This document shows positions 1 to 9,052 of a stretch of 32,837 nucleotides of DNA, piece after piece; positions within the stretch are counted from its first letter, which is position 1, and every line of letters starts with the position of its first letter. The stretch is from Actinomycetes bacterium (GTDB lineage Bacteria; Actinomycetota; Actinomycetes; Nanopelagicales; Nanopelagicaceae): the NCBI GenBank assembly GCA_025355805.1, contig JANXYY010000042.1:1-32837 (forward strand), read 5' to 3'. A program made the position numbers and the translations under genes. The notes beneath the pieces were generated by a model, which was not told where the DNA came from, did not search any database, and worked only from the letters and a program-made list of their open reading frames with translations.

Positions 1-758
1 CCGCTTACATATCCGCCCGAAGCGCCCCCCAGAGCTTTACCAAATGTCCCGGTGACGAAATCGATACGACCTTCGACGCCTGCTAATTCTGGAGTTCCAC
101 GACCGTTTGCTCCGATGAATCCCACTGCGTGGGAATCATCAACCATAACAAGTGCGCCATATTGTTCTGCAAGATCACAGATTTCACTTAGCGGCGCAAA
201 ATAGCCGTCCATCGAGAACACACCATCTGTGACAATCACACGCTGTCTTGCATCCTTCGCGGCAATGAGTTGCACTTCGAGGTCTTTCATGTCGCGGTTG
301 CCATAGCGATAACGCTGAGCTTTCGAAAGTCGGATGCCATCAATGATCGATGCATGATTTAGTTCGTCAGAAATGATCGCATCCTCAGGCCCAAATAGAG
401 TTTCGAATACTCCCCCGTTGGCGTCGAAGCAGGAGGAGAACAAGATGGTGTCTTGAGTTCCGAGGAATTCGCTCACTCGCCGCTCGAGTTCGACGTGCAA
501 CTCTTGAGTGCCGCATATAAAGCGGACACTGGCGAGACCGAAGCCCCAGTCATCCATCGCTTTCTTCGCCGCAGAAATGATGACGGGATGGTTTGCCAAA
601 CCTAAATAATTATTGGCGCAAAAATTGAGAACATCTTTGCCACCGACCTGAATATGTGAGGATTGAGCGGACGCGAGTTGACGTTCGCTCTTGAATAATC
701 CCGCGGCCCGAATCTCATCGAGAGTGCTCTGCAATTGGGCCTGCATTGTGCCGTACAT
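1..758 (-). CDS. kbl: Glycine C-acetyltransferase (2-amino-3-ketobutyrate CoA ligase), 3' end truncated by window edge
   Basis: Own minus-strand translation from ATG at 758: [30 protein letters not shown]...[16 protein letters not shown]...[49 protein letters not shown], typical of the KBL/AONS PLP family. It lies immediately downstream of tdh. AAGGA RBS-like sequence upstream. Confidence 0.95.
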   Translation of the reverse strand, partial: MYGTMQAQLQSTLDEIRAAGLFKSERQLASAQSSHIQVGGKDVLNFCANNYLGLANHPVIISAAKKAMDDWGFGLASVRFICGTQELHVELERRVSEFLGTQDTILFSSCFDANGGVFETLFGPEDAIISDELNHASIIDGIRLSKAQRYRYGNRDMKDLEVQLIAAKDARQRVIVTDGVFSMDGYFAPLSEICDLAEQYGALVMVDDSHAVGFIGANGRGTPELAGVEGRIDFVTGTFGKALGGASGGYVS

Positions 759-782
759 AAGTGTCCTTAGTGTCGAATTGTT

Positions 783-1826
783 TTAAAGGGTGCTCCAGTC
801 GAGCACAACTTTCCCACCAGTTCCGGCGCGGGCGGCGGCGAAACCTTCACTCCAACGACGAACTGGAAAGCGATCGGTGATTACGGAAGAAAGGGCTTCG
901 CGAAGCCACGCACTCGATTGGAGCATGGCACTCATTGCCACCCAAGTTTCGTACATTTCGCGGCCGTAAATTCCCTTGATCGTGATCATGTGGGTCACGA
1001 CTTTGGCCCAATCGACGTCAATCGATTCGTTAGGGAGCCCGAGCATCGCTACTCGTCCGCCGTGGTTGAGGTTGCTGATCATTTCCGGCAACGCGCTTGG
1101 GTTCCCAGACATTTCGAATCCCACATCGAATCCTTCAAGCATGCCAAGCGTCCGCTGCGCCTCTGCAATCCGAGACTGAGTCACATTCACAGTGAGGTCC
1201 GCTCCCATTCGACGCGCCAACGCCAGTCTGGGCTCGGAAACATCCGTCACTACGACGAAACGAGCACCGATGTGTCTGGCAACTGCCGCAGCCATCAATC
1301 CGATCGGCCCCGCCCCAGTGATCAGAACATCTTCACCGACTAGCGGGAAACTGAGCGCCGTATGTACGGCATTTCCGAATGGGTCGAAGATTGCGCCTAA
1401 ATCCGGGTCGATGTCATTTTGATGCACCCACACATTGGACTCGGGTAGAACAACGTATTCGGCGAATGCTCCATCACGGTTCACGCCAATTCCCTGAGTA
1501 CGGATGCACATGTGGCGACGACCTGCGCGACAGTTTCGACAAATTCCACAGACGATGTGACCTTCACCGGAGACTCGAGCTCCGACGTGAACATCCCGTA
1601 CGTCGGATCCGATTTCGACCACTTCACCAAAAAATTCATGGCCAGGAATGATCGGAGGTTTGAGAGTGCTCGATGCCCAAGCGTCCCAGGATTCGATGTG
1701 CAGGTCGGTGCCGCAAATTCCAGTGCGCAAAACACGAATTTTGACTTCGTGATCACCTGGCTGAGGTTCGGGCCGTTGGGCTAACTCCAGCCCCGGTGCA
1801 CTGGATGGCTTGAACAAGGCGAGCAC
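783..1826 (-). CDS. tdh: L-threonine 3-dehydrogenase
   Basis: Zn-dependent MDR motifs ([47 protein letters not shown]) and adjacency to kbl. Confidence 0.94.
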   Translation of the reverse strand: MLALFKPSSAPGLELAQRPEPQPGDHEVKIRVLRTGICGTDLHIESWDAWASSTLKPPIIPGHEFFGEVVEIGSDVRDVHVGARVSGEGHIVCGICRNCRAGRRHMCIRTQGIGVNRDGAFAEYVVLPESNVWVHQNDIDPDLGAIFDPFGNAVHTALSFPLVGEDVLITGAGPIGLMAAAVARHIGARFVVVTDVSEPRLALARRMGADLTVNVTQSRIAEAQRTLGMLEGFDVGFEMSGNPSALPEMISNLNHGGRVAMLGLPNESIDVDWAKVVTHMITIKGIYGREMYETWVAMSAMLQSSAWLREALSSVITDRFPVRRWSEGFAAARAGTGGKVVLDWSTL

Positions 1827-1833
1827 GTCATTG

Positions 1834-1839
1834 AGTCTA
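1834..1839 (-). promoter_or_regulatory. TAnnnT -10 box (TAGACT), leaderless-type, for tdh
   Basis: TAGACT on the minus strand, 7-nt spacer, GTG at 1826. Confidence 0.6.
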
Positions 1840-1860
1840 TGCGGTTACCGCCAGACCCTC

Positions 1861-2667
1861 CTAAGAGCGCTCGTCGAGCAAGAGTTGCACTAGATCTTCA
1901 GGGGCAAACGAGTCAGGCCAGCTGGGATTAGATCGACCAACTCCCACGGCAATGACGAAAGAAGCGCGCTCTTGCGCACTGTCACCGCCGTGTCCGCCTT
2001 CATCCACGTGTCCATGATCGGTGGTGAGCACGATTAGCCATCTTTCCCCGTGTTCTTCGGCACGTTTCGTTACCGCCAGATGAAGTCGAGCTAGGTGAGC
2101 ATCGACACGGCCAATGGCTTCCACATAATGCGTTCCCATAACTCCATTGCTGTGCCCGGCATCGTCGGCATCGCAGAAGTAAACGAAACTTACGTCGGGG
2201 CCTGCTTTTGTTACTGCGTAAACCGCAGCGTCGGCAATTTCGGCGTCGATTCGGCGGTAGCCGTAGGTCTCTCCGTCGCGCGAAATAACCCGATGCTGGC
2301 CCGCTCGTTGCTGATCACGTCGCTCGTGAATGACCGGACCGATCCCGGCAGGATCTACTAAGGGAGGCCAACCCGCGGCGGCAAAGGTGGTCGTGGACTG
2401 GTCTGCATAGAAAGCGCGGCTGAGTAGGTCCGGTCGGATGAGCAGGTTGTGTCCGCTGAAACGATTGTCGGCTACCGCGTGTTGAGCGTTGGTTGATCCC
2501 GTGAGCAGCGTTGACCAACAAGGTCCTGAGAGGGTCGGTGCGTCCATGGTCATTTCAGTGAAGTGGCCCGCGTGCTTTAGCACGGTAAGTGCGGATGCCT
2601 GTCCAGAGTCCAAAGCGATTGGCAGAATCAGTCCGTCAATGCCAACCAGCAGAATTTTAGTTTTCAT
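1861..2667 (-). CDS. Type I phosphodiesterase / alkaline phosphatase superfamily protein
   Basis: GIDGL start, TLSGPCWSTLLTG nucleophile region, TTDHGHVDEGGHGG metal-binding motif. Confidence 0.8.
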   Translation of the reverse strand: MKTKILLVGIDGLILPIALDSGQASALTVLKHAGHFTEMTMDAPTLSGPCWSTLLTGSTNAQHAVADNRFSGHNLLIRPDLLSRAFYADQSTTTFAAAGWPPLVDPAGIGPVIHERRDQQRAGQHRVISRDGETYGYRRIDAEIADAAVYAVTKAGPDVSFVYFCDADDAGHSNGVMGTHYVEAIGRVDAHLARLHLAVTKRAEEHGERWLIVLTTDHGHVDEGGHGGDSAQERASFVIAVGVGRSNPSWPDSFAPEDLVQLLLDERS

Positions 2668-3208
2668 TTGCGGCCCGGTCCTGGAAATCTTCTTCCGCTA
2701 TTTGAGTTAATTGGCCGGTGTGAACGTCGTAGATTGCTCCACGTACTTCTAGCGTTTTAGGCATGAGCGGGAACGAGCGAATTCTTGTCAGGTCAGTGAT
2801 GGCCGCAGCGCGTTGGTCGAGTACCGTGCGCATTTCGAATGCGCGCGTATCAACGCCGGCGGATTTCCAAATGGCTTGATGAATCTCTTCCTCAGTCCCA
2901 CTCGCCATTCGACAATCGGTATGTGGCATAACCAGAACCCGATTAACCCCGAGTAGGTGAACGGCAAGCAACAACGTGCGAAGTACGTCCTCGGTTACTC
3001 GAGCGCCTGCATTTCGAAGGATCTTGGCATCTCCGGCACTCATGCCCACGATGCGCAGCGGGTCAATTCGTGAATCCATACAAGTAACGATGGCCAAACC
3101 TTTTTTTGCCTGACCTGTCAGGTCACTCGATTTGAATTCCAGCACATACTCCCCATTCGCACGGAAGATGTCTTCAAAGGGGTCATTCGGAATGCGAGGT
3201 GTGGACAT
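2657..3208 (-). CDS. Beta-carbonic anhydrase (start corrected from 3379 to ATG 3208)
   Basis: CMDSRIDP...GDAKILRNAGARVTEDVLRTLLLAVHLLGVNRVLVMPHTDCRM is a beta-CA signature. The residues upstream of MSTPRIP do not resemble the family, and a TATCAT box sits 7 nt upstream of ATG 3208. Confidence 0.88.
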   Translation of the reverse strand: MSTPRIPNDPFEDIFRANGEYVLEFKSSDLTGQAKKGLAIVTCMDSRIDPLRIVGMSAGDAKILRNAGARVTEDVLRTLLLAVHLLGVNRVLVMPHTDCRMASGTEEEIHQAIWKSAGVDTRAFEMRTVLDQRAAAITDLTRIRSFPLMPKTLEVRGAIYDVHTGQLTQIAEEDFQDRAANEN

Positions 3209-3215
3209 TTCAGGG

Positions 3216-3221
3216 ATGATA
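3216..3221 (-). promoter_or_regulatory. -10 box (TATCAT), leaderless-type, for carbonic anhydrase
   Basis: TATCAT on the minus strand, 7-nt spacer, ATG at 3208. Confidence 0.6.
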
Positions 3222-3226
3222 CTCAG

Positions 3227-4180
3227 GTGAACCTGGCCGCACCGCGTAGAACGATAATTGACTATCTGGAACGTAAAGGTGTGGCCATTCCACGCCCGCC
3301 CCTGATGAACTCGCGCCTGGACCTCACAACCCCCGATCCAGGGTATTTTGGCCCTGACAGCGCCAGTTGGAAGATTCATTCATCGCGCACTGCAACCCTT
3401 GGCGGCGTGCGCGCGGTGCTGATGCAATCTCTACTTCCCGAGGTTATGGATGGTTTTGTCAAGCATTCTGCCTATCGCTCGGACCCTTGGGGACGATTAA
3501 TTCGGACCGCTGAATACATTGGCGTAACAACCTTTGGAACGCGAGCCGAGGCAGAGGCTGCGGGACAACAGGTACGCAAAGTCCACCAACATCTCGGATT
3601 AGACGACGAAGCGATGCTGATTTGGGTGCACATTGGATTTGTATCTTCACTACTCGATGTATATGAAAGAACCACGCGCAAAGTTGATTCGGAATTGCGC
3701 GATCAGTATCTTCGAGAGCAAGTCATTGCAGCAGGCTTGGTTGGGATCGATCCGCAAAAAGTCCCTAGTACTTATGAGCAAATGACCTCCTATTTGGCGC
3801 AGATGGCTCCAAAACTTCATGCCACGAAAGAAGCCAAATCTGCCTTTCGATTCCTCCTAGCTCCCCCGCTAAGGGGTGCCTTTCTCTTCACACCAGCCAG
3901 GGCGTATTGGGGAAGCGTCGTGTGGATTTCGTTTCTTGCACTCCCCCGCGATTGGCGGGTCAAACTAGCCGGCGAGTTCTTCGCGGGGCTGCCGCGGCTG
4001 GTTGATTTGCAAACAAATCTGAGAATCGGACTCTTCGAGAAAGCCTATGGTCGGCTACCTTCGATACTGCAGAAGGGGCCGCATATACGCGCCGCCGAAG
4101 CGCGATTGGGCCTAGGTGGAACCGATTTTCTTTATCTCACGACGAATCCACGAGTTGGGGATTTGGTCAGCAACGGCTAA
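3227..4180 (+). CDS. MpaB/rubber-oxygenase-type protein (DUF2236 family); true start uncertain (GTG 3227 or downstream)
   Basis: DPGYFGPDSASWKIHSSRTATLGGVRAVLMQSLLPEVMDGFVKHSAYRSDPWGRLIRTAEYI...TFGTRAEAEAAGQQVRKVHQHL is typical of DUF2236/MpaB proteins. Confidence 0.85.
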   Translation: MNLAAPRRTIIDYLERKGVAIPRPPLMNSRLDLTTPDPGYFGPDSASWKIHSSRTATLGGVRAVLMQSLLPEVMDGFVKHSAYRSDPWGRLIRTAEYIGVTTFGTRAEAEAAGQQVRKVHQHLGLDDEAMLIWVHIGFVSSLLDVYERTTRKVDSELRDQYLREQVIAAGLVGIDPQKVPSTYEQMTSYLAQMAPKLHATKEAKSAFRFLLAPPLRGAFLFTPARAYWGSVVWISFLALPRDWRVKLAGEFFAGLPRLVDLQTNLRIGLFEKAYGRLPSILQKGPHIRAAEARLGLGGTDFLYLTTNPRVGDLVSNG

Positions 4181-4183
4181 TAA

Positions 4184-5170
4184 TTAGAGATTCTGTAGTC
4201 GCACACCCAAGTAGGCGATCGTGCCAACTAATATCCATGAGAGCACTCCCAAAATCAGTGCCCGACCGCCGGTGCCACGCATTTTTGAAAATTGAATGCC
4301 GGTTCCTAGACCGAAGAGCGCTGCAACGAGGAGAACTTGTTGAACAGTTTTCGCCATGCCAAGGAACGTAGGCGGAATTAGATTCGATGTTCGAAGCAGG
4401 AGTGCCGCCACGAAACCCATCACAAAGAGCGGAACTATAGATATACGTCGATCAGATCCGTCACCCTTGACTTTGCGCTTGTGTCGCATAGTGCCAACAA
4501 TTGCAACCATTGGTGCTAAGAGAATTACGCGCGTGAGTTTGACTACGATCGCAAAGGACAGGGCTCCGACGACTCGATTCGCCGTTGCGACCGTCTGCCC
4601 GACATCGTGAACACTTGCGCCGACAAAAGCGCCAAAGGCGGGCGCATCAAGTCCCAGGAGACCCTGCAGCGCTGGTAATAGGATGATTGCGATACTCCCG
4701 AAAAGTGTGACCAACGCGATCGCCACGTAAACCTCATCATCGCTCGCGTCAGCATTCCCCTCCATCGCCTTGATCGCGGACGCTCCACAGATCGAAAATC
4801 CAGTGGCTATCAATAGAGATTGCGACCGACTGACTCCCAAGGCACGACCGATTGCTTGCGTTCCGACAAATGTGGCGGCGACGGTGATGATTACAACGAT
4901 GAGCCCTTTCGTGCCAAGATGCGCTACTTCTCCAAGGGACAGTTGAAATCCCAAGAGCACAACCGCGATACGCAAGAGTCGATGCGAAGCGAACTTGGTG
5001 CCGATCTTGAAACGTTCTCGAAGCAGACCAAAGTTCACTGTAATCGCACCTAAGGCAACTCCTACCGTCGATGCGTTTAAGGAAGGAACGAATTTGGCAA
5101 CTCCAAATGAGAGCACCGTAGCCAATGCCGTTAAGGCTAAGCCATGAAAATAGTTTTTAAGCACTTTCAT
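4184..5170 (-). CDS. YeiH/UPF0324 family putative sulfate exporter membrane protein
   Basis: RIAVVLLGFQLSLGEV, FSICGASAIKAMEG, GAFVGASVHDVGQTVATA are hallmark YeiH motifs; many TM segments. Confidence 0.88.
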   Translation of the reverse strand: MKVLKNYFHGLALTALATVLSFGVAKFVPSLNASTVGVALGAITVNFGLLRERFKIGTKFASHRLLRIAVVLLGFQLSLGEVAHLGTKGLIVVIITVAATFVGTQAIGRALGVSRSQSLLIATGFSICGASAIKAMEGNADASDDEVYVAIALVTLFGSIAIILLPALQGLLGLDAPAFGAFVGASVHDVGQTVATANRVVGALSFAIVVKLTRVILLAPMVAIVGTMRHKRKVKGDGSDRRISIVPLFVMGFVAALLLRTSNLIPPTFLGMAKTVQQVLLVAALFGLGTGIQFSKMRGTGGRALILGVLSWILVGTIAYLGVRLQNL

Positions 5171-5184
5171 GAGAAAAGGAGGAG

Positions 5185-5823
5185 CTACTTGCCAGCAGTA
5201 GCTAGACCGTCGGCAACCGCAGCCTTTGTTGTGGCTCTACGCATGTGATGGCGACGACAGAGAACTTCGTAAGCGACCATATCTTCACCGGCCGTATCGG
5301 TATTGCCAACCGCGACCTGTTCTCCTTCGGTCACCATGTAACCATCAACAGTGCGCGCGTTGTGCGTTGCCCGACCTCCGCACCAACAGAGCGCTTCGAC
5401 TTGAAGAGTGTGAACTCGATCAGCCAATTCGACGAGTCGCGCCGAGCCTGGAAAGAGAGAGGTTCGAAAATCCGTAAGAATTCCGAATGCGAAGACGCCG
5501 ATCGCGAGTCCATCGACAATGTTCGCTAATTGTTCGATCTGATCCGATGTATAGAACTGCGCTTCGTCACAAACTAGGTATTCAACTCGTTCGCCTTGAG
5601 AAAGCAGGTCGACAACATAACGCCTAAAATCCAGATTCGCATCGACTTCGATCGCATCTGAATGCAATCCCAGGCGCGAAGAGAGAATTCCAGAACCGGC
5701 ACGATCCTTACTTGTGAAAAGAAGTCCTCGCCGACCCCGACTGACATGATTGTGGGCGGTCTGAAGAGCGAGCGTGGATTTGCCGCTATCCATCGTGCCG
5801 CAGTAATAGATCAATTCAGCCAC
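5185..5823 (-). CDS. tdk: Thymidine kinase
   Basis: YYCGTMDSGKSTLALQ P-loop, CDEAQFYT, zinc ligands CWC...CRRHH; GTG start. Confidence 0.94.
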   Translation of the reverse strand: MAELIYYCGTMDSGKSTLALQTAHNHVSRGRRGLLFTSKDRAGSGILSSRLGLHSDAIEVDANLDFRRYVVDLLSQGERVEYLVCDEAQFYTSDQIEQLANIVDGLAIGVFAFGILTDFRTSLFPGSARLVELADRVHTLQVEALCWCGGRATHNARTVDGYMVTEGEQVAVGNTDTAGEDMVAYEVLCRRHHMRRATTKAAVADGLATAGK

Positions 5824-5873
5824 GGGTCAGATCTTGCCATTTGGTTCCCGAAATACCTAAGCGTGATCTGGTA

Positions 5874-6617
5874 TTAGAAAAGGCGCGATCCCAGGTAGAG
5901 GGAACTGGCCATGCCGATGCCGAAAATTGCCCAGCGAAACACGGTCGGTCGAATCGTTGAAGCAAAATGTCCGCCGATTGAGCCACCAACTCCCGAGCCC
6001 ACAAATAGGAGGACAGCCTGCGGCCAGGCTACGCGCCCGCTCATAATAAAAATCGCGGTCGTGACGATTCCCGTGAAGCCAATTATGAAGTTCTTGATCA
6101 CGTTGATCTCGTGTGAAGTCAAGCGACCATCATGAGTGAGAGTGGCCAGGACCATAACTCCTTGACCCGGACCGAAGTAGCCCGAATAGATACCACTTGC
6201 AAAAATATTTGGGACCACGTGGCGAGGTCTTGGCTCGTAGCTTCGTTTAGGTACCGGAACGCGAATCAGCACAGAGAGCGCGGCAAAGAAAAGCAAAACG
6301 GGTACTGCAAAATCGAAGATACGTGTAGGAAGCGTGAGTAAAAGATAAATTCCGATCACTGCTCCCCCCGCTGACGAAATCGCAGTGCCGATCCAAGAAC
6401 GCAATTCAACTCTCGCACGTCGCAGGCTGGCTGCTAGGGCGAAAAGATTTGCGCTGCTCACGCCCACGGAGTTTGTGATGGTCGCTGCGATTGGATTCAA
6501 ACCCGTGGCCAACATCACTGGATAAGTGATTACGCTTCCACCACCAACGACACCATTGACCATCCCGACCACAACGCCGCTAATGAGCACGCCAAAAAAT
6601 GCGAGCGGAGAGCGCAT
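5874..6617 (-). CDS. TauE/SafE family sulfite/organosulfur exporter-like membrane protein
   Basis: GVVVGMVNGVVGGGSVITYPVMLATGLNPIAATITNSVG...SGIYSGYFGPGQGVMVL. Confidence 0.88.
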   Translation of the reverse strand: MRSPLAFFGVLISGVVVGMVNGVVGGGSVITYPVMLATGLNPIAATITNSVGVSSANLFALAASLRRARVELRSWIGTAISSAGGAVIGIYLLLTLPTRIFDFAVPVLLFFAALSVLIRVPVPKRSYEPRPRHVVPNIFASGIYSGYFGPGQGVMVLATLTHDGRLTSHEINVIKNFIIGFTGIVTTAIFIMSGRVAWPQAVLLFVGSGVGGSIGGHFASTIRPTVFRWAIFGIGMASSLYLGSRLF

Positions 6618-6622
6618 TCCGA

Positions 6623-6629
6623 TAGCCTA
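6623..6629. promoter_or_regulatory. Symmetric TAGCCTA: overlapping -10 boxes for the divergent TauE (minus) and alcohol dehydrogenase (plus) genes
   Basis: Minus TAGGCT (6624-6629), 6 nt from ATG 6617. Plus TAGCCT (6623-6628), 33 nt from GTG 6662, which has an AAGGA RBS. Confidence 0.5.
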
Positions 6630-6661
6630 GGTGGCACCGCACTCAGAACAAAGGAATCATC

Positions 6662-7705
6662 GTGATCCAGACCCGTGGCTACGCCGCAATCGCACCACAC
6701 ACGCCACTAGCACCATTTGAATTTACCCGCCGCGACTTGGGCGCACGGGATGTACAGATCGAAATCGGTTATGCCGGAATTTGCCATTCAGACATCCATC
6801 AGGTGCGTGAGGAGTGGGGTCCGTCAATCTTCCCAATGGTGCCTGGACACGAAATTGTTGGGAAAGTGGTCGCCTTGGGGAGCGAGGCCGGCAAACACAA
6901 AATCGGGGACACCGTCGGTGTCGGAGTGTTTGTGGATTCGTGTCGCAACTGCGCAAACTGTCTCGCGGGCAACGAGCAGTACTGCTTAGAAGGTCTTGTC
7001 CCGACCTACAACGGGTATGAAAAGGACGGCACGACGCCCACTTATGGTGGATACTCGAAAGTAATCGTCATTGACGAACGCTATGTCTTGCGAGTTCCCT
7101 CATCGCTTCCTACTTCTGGAGTGGCACCCCTGTTGTGCGCCGGAATCACACTTTATTCGCCCTTGAAACACTGGTCAGCGGGCCCGAACAAGAGGGTCGG
7201 AATAATCGGCCTCGGCGGTCTTGGCCACATGGGCGTGAAATTCGCACACGCACTGGGTGCAGAAGTGACGCTCTTTAGCCACTCACCAGGCAAAGAGTCG
7301 GACGCCCGTCGGTTCGGCGCCGATCATTTTGTGCTCGACACCGATAAAGAAGCTCTCAAGAAGGGTCGCAATTCTTACGACCTTATTCTGAGTACTGTCT
7401 CTGCTGAAATGGATCTCAATCCGTATCTCCAGTTGTTAGGCATGGATTCAACGCTTGTAATTATCGGACTTCCAGGTAAGCCACTCGCGATTGCCGCCGA
7501 AAACCTACTCAGCCAACGACGTAGCGTGGCGGGCTCAATGATCGGCGGTATTCAGGAGACTCAAGAGATGCTCGACTTCTGCGGTGAGCACGGAATCGTC
7601 AGCGATGTGGAAGTGGTTTCTGCCGGCGAGATAAATCTTGCCTATGACCGAACCGTGAAAAGCGACGTCAAATATCGTTTCGTAATCGACGCCGCCACTT
7701 TCTAG
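6662..7705 (+). CDS. Zinc-dependent NAD(P) alcohol dehydrogenase (YahK/cinnamyl-alcohol-dehydrogenase type)
   Basis: GICHSDIHQVREEWG, PGHEIVGKV, DSCRNCANCLAGNEQYC, GLGGLGHMGVKFAHALGAEV; AAGGA RBS upstream of GTG. Confidence 0.93.
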   Translation: MIQTRGYAAIAPHTPLAPFEFTRRDLGARDVQIEIGYAGICHSDIHQVREEWGPSIFPMVPGHEIVGKVVALGSEAGKHKIGDTVGVGVFVDSCRNCANCLAGNEQYCLEGLVPTYNGYEKDGTTPTYGGYSKVIVIDERYVLRVPSSLPTSGVAPLLCAGITLYSPLKHWSAGPNKRVGIIGLGGLGHMGVKFAHALGAEVTLFSHSPGKESDARRFGADHFVLDTDKEALKKGRNSYDLILSTVSAEMDLNPYLQLLGMDSTLVIIGLPGKPLAIAAENLLSQRRSVAGSMIGGIQETQEMLDFCGEHGIVSDVEVVSAGEINLAYDRTVKSDVKYRFVIDAATF

Positions 7706-7709
7706 TTAG

Positions 7710-8438
7710 TCACCCTTCGAATTCAGCCACGTCGCTGAGGTCAGTCAATTTTGTTGAGGAATGAACGAATTTGCTGACGACACCAAGCCAAATTGCCACC
7801 GATCGCCCGATCAGAAAAGCGAAGGCGATCGTTCCGATCCCAACTACTCCCCCGAGTAACCAGCCGATGCTTAGGACTAGAACTTCTATCGCGAGTCTCA
7901 CTCGCGCCACCGAAATTCCAGTTCTAAAATGAATCGCTGTCATCCAGCCATCGCGCGGGCCAGGCCCTAAGCCGCACGTTAAATAGAGACCACTTGCCGC
8001 ACCAACCATCACGATGCCACTCAAAACCATAAGGATCTGCAACCAAAGCGCATGAGCGGCTGGAATCACAGTAATGCCAATTTGAAGCGATCCAGAAATA
8101 ACAAGCATGTTCGCAATAGTGCCGAAGCCAGGGCGCTGCTTCAACGGCCACCAGAGCAGCAACACGGCGGCGCTAACCAGTAATGAGGCGACACCTAGAG
8201 ACAGACCCAGTTGCTTGCCAACACCCTGAGCAAAGACGGTCCATGGCCCATTCCCGATGCCTGCCTGGACGAAGAGCGCGTCACCAGTGCCGAAGAGATA
8301 GAGCCCAAAGATCAAAATCAAAAAAGTTTGAAATGAGGGTCGCCATTTCGAGGGGGCAGTCCACCTCGTAAGCGGAACCGAATGCGAGCCACGCCAAAAA
8401 CTCCGAAAACGAACTAATAACGAGTTTGAGGCTGACAT
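7710..8438 (-). CDS. YczE/YyaS/YitT-like integral membrane protein
   Basis: FGLYLFGTGDALFVQAGIGNGPWTVFAQGV and LTCGLGPGPRDGWMTAI motifs typical of YczE-like proteins. Confidence 0.75.
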   Translation of the reverse strand: MSASNSLLVRFRSFWRGSHSVPLTRWTAPSKWRPSFQTFLILIFGLYLFGTGDALFVQAGIGNGPWTVFAQGVGKQLGLSLGVASLLVSAAVLLLWWPLKQRPGFGTIANMLVISGSLQIGITVIPAAHALWLQILMVLSGIVMVGAASGLYLTCGLGPGPRDGWMTAIHFRTGISVARVRLAIEVLVLSIGWLLGGVVGIGTIAFAFLIGRSVAIWLGVVSKFVHSSTKLTDLSDVAEFEG

Positions 8439-8445
8439 CCAGCAA

Positions 8446-8451
8446 ACCCTA
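8446..8451 (-). promoter_or_regulatory. TAnnnT -10 box (TAGGGT), leaderless-type, for the YczE-like gene
   Basis: TAGGGT on the minus strand, 7-nt spacer, ATG at 8438. Confidence 0.55.
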
Positions 8452-8476
8452 CTGCTCGGCTGGTTATGTCTTGCAA

Positions 8477-8518
8477 AATTATTGAGGGCCTACCATTTTC
8501 GGCAGGCCCTCAATAATT
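8477..8518 (-). terminator. Strong intrinsic-type hairpin terminator downstream of the CDS at 8534-8965
   Basis: Perfect 15-bp inverted repeat AATTATTGAGGGCCT (8477-8491) / AGGCCCTCAATAATT (8504-8518) with a 12-nt loop. The minus strand continues through the A/T-rich stem base into AATTTTGC. Confidence 0.85.
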
Positions 8519-8533
8519 ATTTACGTTTGGTAT

Positions 8534-8965
8534 TTAGTCTGACTCAGATCCGCTCGTACCTTGCAAATCGGTAGAGATCGAGACGGTGGCATTACCTTGG
8601 CTATCGCCTTGGTTATCGTCACCGCTATCAGTTGAGTCGACTTCGACCGCAACATCAGCGCTATCCGTCTCATCTGCCGTATCGACAGCGTCGCTGTCAT
8701 CGTCTTGGTCGCCGACAGGCAGACCAGCAATTGAAGGCCTAGGAGCCTGGGTATTCGGAGTGTCGGTTGGTGTCACGATCGGGGTGGGTGTTGGTGTCAC
8801 GATCGGGGTCGCCGTCACGTCATTGGCGATGACTACCTGGGAAACACTTTTGAAAGATTTGGCTTTGTGGCTTGCTGAGGTTGCCATAGAGGCGGCACTG
8901 ACTCCCACCACGATGGCGGCTATCGCGGCCGTGGTAGCCAACGCAGATTTCACGGTTGATCGCAT
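8534..8965 (-). CDS. Small secreted/exported low-complexity acidic protein, unknown function
   Basis: Signal-peptide-like N-terminus (MRSTVKSALATTAAIAAIVVGVSAASMATSASHKAKS), TP-rich linker, Asp/Ser-rich acidic tail; GAAGGAG RBS upstream. Confidence 0.7.
   Translation of the reverse strand: MRSTVKSALATTAAIAAIVVGVSAASMATSASHKAKSFKSVSQVVIANDVTATPIVTPTPTPIVTPTDTPNTQAPRPSIAGLPVGDQDDDSDAVDTADETDSADVAVEVDSTDSGDDNQGDSQGNATVSISTDLQGTSGSESD
8766..8809. repeat. Tandem direct repeat (20 bp identical, 24-bp period)
   Basis: GTTGGTGTCACGATCGGGGT at 8766-8785 and 8790-8809, encoding the repeated TPIVTPTP linker of the acidic protein. Confidence 0.9.
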
Positions 8966-9052
8966 GATGGGCTCCTTCTCGTTCAGAAATTTTGCTTACG
9001 AAGGTTTAAGCGTTGGAGAACCTGTGCGCATTACGTCAATTCATGAAGAATT

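Noticed and set aside
3209-3379. N-terminal extension of the carbonic anhydrase ORF
   Set aside because: Overlaps the divergent oxygenase ORF and does not resemble beta-CA; ATG 3208 has a good promoter box.
5461-5480. tRNA T-arm-like GGTTCGAAAATCC
   Set aside because: Lies inside tdk on a coding frame, with no matching acceptor, D- or anticodon arms.
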